Positions 6,313-13,968 of a stretch of 13,968 nucleotides of DNA are shown here, in pieces. Under the pieces are notes generated by a model, which ran no database searches, was not told the DNA's origin, and worked only from the letters and a program-made list of their open reading frames with translations. Source of the DNA: an uncultured Fidelibacterota bacterium (lineage in GTDB: Bacteria > Fidelibacterota > Marinisomatia > SCGC-AAA003-L08 > D37C17). The stretch lies in contig CAJWYZ010000020.1 of assembly GCA_913049525.1 (NCBI GenBank), forward strand, positions 1 through 13,968. Direction: 5' to 3'. How positions within the stretch are numbered: position 1 is the stretch's first letter; the number at the start of each line of letters is the position of its first letter. The translations under genes were made by a program, and so were the position numbers.

Positions 6313-8178
6313 ATGTTAAGTATAGATTCAATTTGGAAAGAATTCCCCGATAAAATATTATTTAAGAATTTATCTTTCCGCTTAAAAGAAGGAATGCGTG
6401 TGGGCTTAGTTGGCCCCAATGGTGCGGGGAAAACAACTTTATTAAAAATCTTATTGGGATTAGAAACCCCCGATAAAGGTATCGTTGACATTGGGAAGTC
6501 GGTGTCCATTGGGTATTTGCCCCAAGAAATTATTGCCGGTTCTGCTCGAAATATTATAGAGGAAGCTTTGGCAGCTTTCCCGGAAGTTGCAGACCTCGAA
6601 CATAAAATTCACTCCATTACCGAACAACTTGCTGAAAATCCAGAAAACAATAAATTGCTGGCTGAATTATCCCAACTTCAGGAAAAGTTTGAACAGATTG
6701 ATGGTTGGGATATTGAAAAGAAAGCCAAAATAATTTTGGGGGGATTAGGCTTTACAGAGGAGCAATTATTTGAACCCTTCAATTCATTCAGTGGTGGTTG
6801 GAGAATGCGCTGTTATTTGGCAGGTATGTTGCTGAGAAAACCCAATTATTTATTTTTAGATGAACCCACCAATCATCTGGATCTGAATGCTATCATTTGG
6901 ATGGAAAATTTTTTAGCCAAATGGAAGGGTGGACTCATTATGATTAGTCATGATCGTAATTTTTTAGATAAGTCCATTAATAATATTCTTGAGCTGAATA
7001 GAGGGCAAGCCATTCTATATGCGGGTGATTACAGCTTTTTTATAAACAAACGGGAAGAGCTGCTTCAGCAAACAGAGAAATCGTATAATAATCAGCAAAA
7101 AACAATTGCCCAGACGGAAAGATTTATTGAGCGATTTAGGTCAAAAAATACCAAAGCTAAGCAAGTGCAGAGCCGCATTAAGCAGTTGGATAAAATGGAA
7201 AAAATTCAAGCAGTGAAAACATCTAAAAACTTTTCTGTTCAGATTCCCCAACCAGAAAGGGGGCCCTTAAAAGTAGTAGATATCAAAGATGTGGGTAAAG
7301 CATACGAGGATAATATCGTTTATACGGATCTGAATCTTGTAATAGAAAGGGGAAATAAAATTGGGTTGGTGGGAGAAAATGGATCAGGGAAGTCCACCTT
7401 ATTGAAATTATTGGCAAAGGTAGAAAAGCCAAGTAGTGGAGAAATTAATTATGGTCCCGGTATAAAAGCTCATTATTTTGGACAACATCAGGTTGAGTCA
7501 TTGGATTTAAATGCTACAATCTACGAAACTATTTTTTCCATTTCAGGAGGATGGACGGAGACACAAATCAGATCTTATTTAGGATCATTTTTCTTTCAAG
7601 CGGATATGGTAAAAAATAAGGTGAAGGTTTTGTCCGGTGGCGAAAAGTCGCGGTTGGCATTGGCACGGTTATTGGTTGAACCTGCAAATTTGATATTATT
7701 GGATGAACCCACCAACCACTTGGATATTCACTCCAGAGATATTATTGAGGAAGCATTTAAAAATTATACAGGCACCATTATTTGTATTTCTCACGATAGA
7801 CATTTCCTAAATGCTGTTACCAATACGATCATAAAGGTGGATAAAAATGGTATCAAGTCATATTCTGGTAACTATGACTATTTTTTGTGGAAGGACGGCG
7901 AAAATAATAAAATTATAGAAAAAAAGGTAAGTTCAAGAGATACAGGGAATAATAAGAATTCATACAAGAAATTGAAAGGCCTGAGAAATAAAAAGCGAAA
8001 AATTGAAAAACGAATGGCTGTTATAGATGATGAGTTAGCAGAGATTTCTATGGAACTAAAAAATAATATCACTGGCTCAGATTTTGAAAAATTACAAGCC
8101 CTTCATGATTCGCAAAATAAACTAGAAAGTGAATATTTAGCATTGATGGAGGAATTGGAAGGGTTATCGGAAAACTAA
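6313..8178 (+). CDS. ABC-F family ATPase (Uup/YdiF-like translation factor)
   Basis: Soluble protein of 621 residues with two ABC cassettes and no membrane domain, as in all ABC-F proteins. Cassette 1 has Walker A GPNGAGKTT (34-42), signature SGGW (160-163) and Walker B ending LDEPTNHLD with D183/E184. Cassette 2 has GENGSGKST (354-362), LSGGE (440-444) and D464/E465. Between them is the charged helical P-site-tRNA interaction linker containing RFIERFR and KAKQVQSRIKQL. The last 70 residues form a Lys/Glu-rich coiled coil (from about residue 555), as in Uup and YdiF. ABC-F factors bind the ribosomal E site and help stalled or difficult peptide bonds; some give antibiotic resistance, but the long drug-resistance linker is not evident. 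The start ATG has only a weak GGA upstream, and the cassette begins at once, so no other start is better. I cannot decide between Uup, YheS and YdiF subgroups. Confidence 0.94.
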   Translation: MLSIDSIWKEFPDKILFKNLSFRLKEGMRVGLVGPNGAGKTTLLKILLGLETPDKGIVDIGKSVSIGYLPQEIIAGSARNIIEEALAAFPEVADLEHKIHSITEQLAENPENNKLLAELSQLQEKFEQIDGWDIEKKAKIILGGLGFTEEQLFEPFNSFSGGWRMRCYLAGMLLRKPNYLFLDEPTNHLDLNAIIWMENFLAKWKGGLIMISHDRNFLDKSINNILELNRGQAILYAGDYSFFINKREELLQQTEKSYNNQQKTIAQTERFIERFRSKNTKAKQVQSRIKQLDKMEKIQAVKTSKNFSVQIPQPERGPLKVVDIKDVGKAYEDNIVYTDLNLVIERGNKIGLVGENGSGKSTLLKLLAKVEKPSSGEINYGPGIKAHYFGQHQVESLDLNATIYETIFSISGGWTETQIRSYLGSFFFQADMVKNKVKVLSGGEKSRLALARLLVEPANLILLDEPTNHLDIHSRDIIEEAFKNYTGTIICISHDRHFLNAVTNTIIKVDKNGIKSYSGNYDYFLWKDGENNKIIEKKVSSRDTGNNKNSYKKLKGLRNKKRKIEKRMAVIDDELAEISMELKNNITGSDFEKLQALHDSQNKLESEYLALMEELEGLSEN

Positions 8179-8208
8179 TGCCTCTTTATTCATAATAACA
8201 AGGCTCCG

Positions 8209-8246
8209 GGTGTTTATGGATATTCTCCTCAGGAATAATAACCACC
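8209..8246 (+). other. Hairpin with UCCUC-containing loop downstream of ABC-F gene
   Basis: GGTGTTTAT (8209-8217) pairs with ATAACCACC (8238-8246) except for one mismatch. Inside, after a GGA bulge, TATTC (8221-8225) pairs perfectly with GAATA (8233-8237), leaving the loop TCCTCAG. It is the only clear structure in the gap 8179-8367, where I see no gene. It may belong to the 3' end of the ABC-F transcript or to the leader of gdhA. Confidence 0.35.
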
Positions 8247-8367
8247 ATTAATGTATAGATGAACTACACACCGAAGGATAGTTATGGAGACTGTTAGGGT
8301 TATTTTATTACTATATTTTATAAATAAAATTATAAAGTAAAAGTTCTACATTACTGTAAATTTTCCC

Positions 8368-8389
8368 ACCGCATTTAAAGCGGTTTTTT
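8368..8389 (+). terminator. Intrinsic terminator just upstream of gdhA
   Basis: ACCGC (8368-8372) pairs with GCGGT (8380-8384) around a 7-base loop and is followed by a run of six T (8384-8389). It lies about 190 bases after the ABC-F stop and 35 bases before the gdhA start. If the gdhA promoter lies upstream, in the very AT-rich 8300-8340 region, the hairpin would be an attenuator in its leader; otherwise it ends ABC-F transcription. Confidence 0.7.
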
Positions 8390-8421
8390 CATTCATATTT
8401 AAAACAATTTGGAGAGTATAA

Positions 8422-9762
<1,341 letters not shown>

Positions 9763-9822
9763 TATTAAAATACTGTTTGTCCATTGTAACTAGTGAAGCT
9801 GGGAGTAAATGGATGGTGGACT

Positions 9823-9873
9823 GGAGAGTTCTTTAATAATAATTAATCATTCAGCCCTTCTCCTTTTTATTTT
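9823..9873 (+). terminator. Weak possible terminator after gdhA
   Basis: GGAGA (9823-9827) pairs with TCTCC (9859-9863), with a nested TTAAT/ATTAA hairpin (9833-9846) in the loop, followed by TTTTTATTTT. The outer stem is short and the loop long, so it is a poor terminator by itself, but nothing better separates gdhA from rarA. Confidence 0.3.
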
Positions 9874-9905
9874 CCTGCAATTCAATTAGGCTGTAATTTT
9901 GGGGG

Positions 9906-11207
9906 ATGTCTTCCACCTCTCACTTATCTAAAAACTTACCACCACTGGCAGAAAGAATCCGTCCTCAGGGACTTTCTGAATTTATTGGGCAGAAAAATTT
10001 AATACACGAAAATAGTCTGCTAAATAAAGCAGTTGTGTCAAAGCAACCGTTTTCACTCATATTCTGGGGACCTCCTGGAACAGGAAAAACCACATTAGCC
10101 CGCATATTATCTCGTGAATTTGGAGCTGAATATTTTGAACTTTCTGCCATATCAAGTGGAGTAAAACAGGTGCGAGAGATATTAGAAAAAGGTAAAACAT
10201 CCTTCGAATCTGGTAAACGTTCCATTCTGTTTATTGATGAAATTCACCGTTTTACGAAATCTCAGCAGGATGCACTTCTTCACGGAGTGGAAGAAGGTAG
10301 CATTACGCTCATTGGGGCTACCACTGAAAATCCATCTTTTGAAGTTATATCACCGCTACTTTCCAGATGTCGCGTTCTACGCCTTCACCCTTTAAATGAT
10401 TTGGATTTAGAATGCGTAATTAAACGAGCTTTAGAAAATGACATTCTACTATCTCAAAAAAATCTCCAAATTGATGATCAAACTAAATTTTTTCTAATTG
10501 AATCCTGTGGTGGAGATGCCCGGAAAATGTTAAATACTTTGGAATTAGCCGTATCTCTTCATTCTGAAGAAAGGGCAACGATAAAGAAAGAGGATATTAA
10601 GGAAGCACTCCAACAAAAAAATGTTATTTACGATAAAGCTGGAGATTACCATTACGATGTCATATCTGCATTTATAAAATCTGTCAGGGGCTCAGACCCA
10701 GATGCTGCAGTATATTGGTTAGCGGTGATGTTAGAAGGAGGAGAAAAGCCGGAATTTATTGCACGACGGCTCATCATTTTGGCTGCTGAAGATATTGGGA
10801 ATGCAGAACCCTATGCCCTGCAATTGGCCACAGCCGCATTTGATGCGGTGCATAGAATTGGTATGCCCGAAAGCAGAATAATTCTTTCACAAATAACCAC
10901 TTATTTAGCAGGAGTGCCCAAAAGTAATGCGGCCTATAAAGCCATAGATTCCGCATTAGAAAATATCCGAGAAAACGGAGCAGGACCGGTACCACTCCAT
11001 TTACGAAATGCTCCCACAAATCTAATGAAATCTGAAGGATATGGAAAAGATTACAAATATGCTCATTCTTTTGACAACCATTTTATAGAACAGAATTATT
11101 TCCCAGATTTTTTTAATGCACCGCCACAATTTTATAATCCTCAAAATGAAGGCCGTGAAAAATTTCTAAAGGAACGATTAGGCAAACTATGGAAAGACCG
11201 CTACTAA
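9906..11207 (+). CDS. rarA: Replication-associated recombination protein A (AAA+ ATPase)
   Basis: Cytoplasmic AAA+ ATPase of 433 residues (447 in E. coli RarA/MgsA), homologous to clamp-loader ATPases and to eukaryotic WRNIP1, acting at stalled replication forks and gaps. N-terminal PLAERIRPQGLSEFIGQ is the family opening. Walker A is GPPGTGKTT (55-63), Walker B LFIDEIHRF with D111/E112, sensor 1 GATTENPSFE from 137, the arginine finger R154 in SPLLSR, and sensor 2 GGDARKMLNTLE near 200. The C-terminal MgsA tetramerisation domain is present (YHYDVISAFIKSVRGSDPDAA, then RRLIILAAEDIGNA). It lacks an N-terminal zinc finger, as bacterial RarA does. The start ATG directly follows GGGGG, which is too close to act as a normal Shine-Dalgarno; no other in-frame start fits the family opening. 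Its 3' end overlaps lptD by 19 bases. Confidence 0.95.
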   Translation: MSSTSHLSKNLPPLAERIRPQGLSEFIGQKNLIHENSLLNKAVVSKQPFSLIFWGPPGTGKTTLARILSREFGAEYFELSAISSGVKQVREILEKGKTSFESGKRSILFIDEIHRFTKSQQDALLHGVEEGSITLIGATTENPSFEVISPLLSRCRVLRLHPLNDLDLECVIKRALENDILLSQKNLQIDDQTKFFLIESCGGDARKMLNTLELAVSLHSEERATIKKEDIKEALQQKNVIYDKAGDYHYDVISAFIKSVRGSDPDAAVYWLAVMLEGGEKPEFIARRLIILAAEDIGNAEPYALQLATAAFDAVHRIGMPESRIILSQITTYLAGVPKSNAAYKAIDSALENIRENGAGPVPLHLRNAPTNLMKSEGYGKDYKYAHSFDNHFIEQNYFPDFFNAPPQFYNPQNEGREKFLKERLGKLWKDRY

Positions 11208-13968
11208 TAATACAATTTATTACCGTTCTTGTTCTGATATTTGGATTAACTTCTGCTCAGGAAAGATGGATTTTATCAGCTGAGGAAATGGAAAGCATTA
11301 AAATTAATGGTCAGGAAGTTCGTCGACTAAATGAAAATGTTCGCTTTGTTAAAACCGATAAAGTGATACTTGCGGATAATGCAGCGCAATTTATTAAAGA
11401 TGACGTCCTGCACCTAAATGGCAATACCATGATGATAAATGGGTTGGATACACTCACCTGTGATTCCATGGTGTATTGGTCAAAGTTAGACTCGGGGTAT
11501 GCCATGGGGAATGTTAGGTACATACAACCTGAGAAAGATAGGAAACTCACCACGGATGTTTTTCATTACTGGCAAACAGATGGATACCGGGGGTCATCTT
11601 TTTTTGCAAATGGCTATACCCGTATTATAGAGACGAACAGGTTAATGGCTGCCAATGAAATTAAATATGATGATAAATTCCAATTAATGATCTTATCAGA
11701 AAATGCATCTGTTGAAGATCCAACCCGAGGGATTTTTGGTGATGAAATGACAATTCAATATGCAGACTCATTGCTGGAAATGATTTATGTTAATAATAAT
11801 GCATTTGCCTATAATGATCTTAATCTGAAGATTGAAAAGAATGGTTCCTATCAAAAATTCAGGGATGAAATGACAAGTAAAGAAATGATTGCTCATTTTC
11901 AGGAAGATTATATTTCACAACTTAAATTAATGAAAATGGCAACAACCTTATATCATGTTGTTGATGATAGCCTGCTTGCAGGAGAAAATACAGTTTCTGG
12001 TGATACCATAAGAATATCTTTTCAGGAGGGTGAAATTAAGCGATTACAGGTTCAGGGTGGGGCTCTTGGTGAATTTAATCCTGAAGGGGAAAACACCCGA
12101 ATTGACACTACTGTTTTCTATGGTGGAGAATATATTGATTACCATATTGATGAGCAACTTTCTTTCCTTTCGGAAGGTGCATTTATGGAGTATGAGGGGA
12201 CAAAGCTTAGTTCTGGTGAAATTTTGGTAAATTGGGAAACCAATATTTTGGATGCAATGTTGGTCAATGAAGAATATCCAACGGTTCAAACTAAGGGCGA
12301 ATCTCCCATGAAAGGCGAAAGCATGGTCTTTGATTTGGTAGCAAAACATGGTAGAATCGTCAAAGGGAAAACATCATTGAACCAAGGCTTCTACCATGGG
12401 AAAGAAGTTTTTCGGGATGATCCCAATGTTTTTCATGTTCAAAATAGTAAATACACATCATGTGATTTAGATAATCCACACTTTTATTTGGGGAGCCGAA
12501 AAATGAAAATGCTTCCGGGTGATAGAGTGATCGCCAAACCTCTGTGGCTTCATATTTATGATGTGCCCATTATTGGACTTCCGCTGGCAGTATTTCCAAA
12601 TAAAGGAGGACAACGCCAAAGTGGCTGGATTATGCCATCATTTGATTCCTATAAAAGTATTGGTACCGGTTTTAGAAATTTTGGTTATTATTGGGCACCA
12701 AACGATTATATGGATGAAAAAATATTAGTCAATTTTTTTGATGAACAAGGTATTCATATCAGCTCAAATTTCAAGTATAAAAAAAGGAATGGCTTCCATT
12801 GGTATAATTTTCAATATAACGGGAGAATTTCCGGGACCATTAAACGGCGAATTATAACTGATGAAATAATAGATTTAGTAGATGAACAATATGTGAGGGA
12901 AGATCAACGATTAAGTTGGAATCATAGTCAAAAATTTGACCCCACTCAGAGATTGGCAATAAAATACGAATACGTCTCAAATAAGGATGCATATCAAAAT
13001 GCTCAAGAGGTAAATCTACAAAATAGATTAAAACAAAATTTATCATCATCTGTTAATTATAGCAAAATTTGGAAGACCAGTTCAGCTTCTTTAGGGTTCA
13101 ATCAATTTAGAGATCTATCCATTGAAAACAGAACCCCAGAATCATTCAGCTATTTAAATGAGGGTCGTTATAAATCATATAAATACGTTGATGGTCCTAA
13201 ATTTAATTTCAGAATCGGCAGCCGAAAAATATTTGGGGTAGGTGACAGTTGGTACAATAATTTCACCTCCTCTTATACATTGAAAGCAAGTACAGGCCGA
13301 AAAGATTACTGGCTTATTAAAAAAGAAAATGAAAATTCCTGGTCACCCGGTGATACTACAAAGTTGAAATATGGAGGAATTAAACATTCTGCCAGCTTAA
13401 GTGCTCCCCAGACTTTTTTCAGATGGCTTACCCTCAATCCCAATTTATCCCTTCGTGAAGATTGGATATTTAATTATAAAATAGAAAATGATGAGGGTGA
13501 AAAAATAGATATGGAAGGCTTTAAGCGACGTCTCACATGGAATTCATCTCTCTCTGCAAAAACCAAAGTTTATGGACTATTTCCCCTTCGGATTGGTAAA
13601 TTAAATGCTATTCGGCATGTAATAACGCCCTCCCTCAGCTACCAATATCAACCTGATTTCTCAGACCCCCAATTTGGCGGTGATTTATACTTTCAAGATG
13701 GTGACCCGGAAAAAGACTACTTTAAAGGATCCTATGTAGGCAGTACATCAAAAACGGAGAAAAAGTCATACAGATTATCAGTCGATAATGTCTTCCAGGC
13801 GAAAATTAAAGATGAAAAAGATGGCTATAATAAATCAAACTTTCTAACTTGGAATTCATCGATTTCATATAATACTTTGAAGGAATCGATAAAATTGTCT
13901 GAAATGAGTTCAAATGTTCGGGTGAAAAGTTTTTCAGGGAGTGACTTATTTAGGGTGAGGATGTATCA
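11189..13968 (+). CDS. lptD: LPS-assembly protein LptD (OstA-like), 3' end beyond window
   Basis: A single frame runs without a stop for 926 codons to the window edge. It opens with a signal peptide (residues 1-23, ending LTSA before Gln24), then a beta-jellyroll OstA/LptA-like region (about 45-215) that would dock onto LptA or LptC. The LptD hallmark block follows: NSKYTSCD with Cys425, NPHFYLGSRKMKMLPGD, then IYDVPIIGLPLAVFP and the SGWIMPSF segment (478-485). From there on, strands with alternating aromatic and polar residues and short turns mark a large outer-membrane barrel. LptD with the lipoprotein LptE inserts LPS into the outer leaflet. Length already exceeds E. coli LptD (784), as is usual in FCB-group forms. 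Only Cys91 and Cys425 occur in the visible part. The ATG sits inside the rarA end, so translation is probably coupled. Confidence 0.87.
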   Translation, partial: MERPLLIIQFITVLVLIFGLTSAQERWILSAEEMESIKINGQEVRRLNENVRFVKTDKVILADNAAQFIKDDVLHLNGNTMMINGLDTLTCDSMVYWSKLDSGYAMGNVRYIQPEKDRKLTTDVFHYWQTDGYRGSSFFANGYTRIIETNRLMAANEIKYDDKFQLMILSENASVEDPTRGIFGDEMTIQYADSLLEMIYVNNNAFAYNDLNLKIEKNGSYQKFRDEMTSKEMIAHFQEDYISQLKLMKMATTLYHVVDDSLLAGENTVSGDTIRISFQEGEIKRLQVQGGALGEFNPEGENTRIDTTVFYGGEYIDYHIDEQLSFLSEGAFMEYEGTKLSSGEILVNWETNILDAMLVNEEYPTVQTKGESPMKGESMVFDLVAKHGRIVKGKTSLNQGFYHGKEVFRDDPNVFHVQNSKYTSCDLDNPHFYLGSRKMKMLPGDRVIAKPLWLHIYDVPIIGLPLAVFPNKGGQRQSGWIMPSFDSYKSIGTGFRNFGYYWAPNDYMDEKILVNFFDEQGIHISSNFKYKKRNGFHWYNFQYNGRISGTIKRRIITDEIIDLVDEQYVREDQRLSWNHSQKFDPTQRLAIKYEYVSNKDAYQNAQEVNLQNRLKQNLSSSVNYSKIWKTSSASLGFNQFRDLSIENRTPESFSYLNEGRYKSYKYVDGPKFNFRIGSRKIFGVGDSWYNNFTSSYTLKASTGRKDYWLIKKENENSWSPGDTTKLKYGGIKHSASLSAPQTFFRWLTLNPNLSLREDWIFNYKIENDEGEKIDMEGFKRRLTWNSSLSAKTKVYGLFPLRIGKLNAIRHVITPSLSYQYQPDFSDPQFGGDLYFQDGDPEKDYFKGSYVGSTSKTEKKSYRLSVDNVFQAKIKDEKDGYNKSNFLTWNSSISYNTLKESIKLSEMSSNVRVKSFSGSDLFRVRMY

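Noticed and set aside
6313..8178. Antibiotic-resistance ABC-F (Vga/Msr/OptrA-like)
   Set aside because: The linker is of ordinary length with the housekeeping-type KAKQVQSR motif, and there is no resistance-gene or mobile context.
12030..12349. Short plus- and minus-strand frames near 12030-12349
   Set aside because: They lie inside the continuous lptD frame, which carries the family's conserved block; the same holds for minus-strand frames at 11311-11553 and 12852-13049.

Overview
The window is an AT-rich chromosomal stretch from a Gram-negative bacterium. An LptD-type lipopolysaccharide-assembly protein, a DegP/HtrA periplasmic protease, an RND exporter and a LolA-like partner together require an outer membrane. 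The style (AT-rich genes, few strong Shine-Dalgarno sites, a large FCB-like LptD, and a leftover dockerin-like C-terminus of the kind common in secreted proteins of marine FCB-group bacteria) suggests an uncultivated marine lineage such as Candidatus Marinimicrobia (SAR406). That placement is an inference and is only moderately supported. No rRNA, tRNA, CRISPR, transposase or phage gene is visible, so this looks like ordinary core genome.

Layout. Positions 1-1740 hold the 3' part of an RND/MMPL exporter and a LolA-like periplasmic protein, packed as one operon. A MATE efflux pump follows (1820-3181). The gap 3182-3478 holds a candidate structured small RNA, a very strong intrinsic terminator and the reading-frame remnant of a dockerin-type C-terminus that directly abuts a convergent short-chain dehydrogenase gene (3479-4333, minus strand). 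A divergent promoter region (4334-4509) with an inverted repeat separates that gene from a DegP-family protease (4510-5871). A long gene-free stretch (5872-6312) ends in a second strong terminator. Then come an ABC-F ATPase (6313-8178), a third gap with a hairpin and terminator, an NADP-type glutamate dehydrogenase gdhA (8425-9762), the AAA+ ATPase rarA (9906-11207), and a 3'-truncated lptD that overlaps rarA by 19 bases and runs off the window end (11189-13968). This last frame is the largest in the window; its stop lies outside.

How the genes fit together. Four products act in the envelope: RND exporter plus LolA-like protein (probable export of a lipid or lipoprotein-related substrate), DegP (quality control of periplasmic and outer-membrane proteins) and LptD (outer-membrane insertion of LPS). 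MATE adds drug or metabolite efflux. ABC-F (ribosome rescue), GdhA (ammonium assimilation) and RarA (stalled replication forks) are unconnected housekeeping functions.

I do not see an unmistakable new system. The most unusual signal is in the gaps: five separate intergenic regions carry a C/U-rich CUCCU element resembling the anti-Shine-Dalgarno sequence on the plus strand, several of them predicted to sit in a hairpin loop and three of them upstream of a clear intrinsic terminator. The 3182-3346 region is the best candidate for a discrete regulatory RNA.
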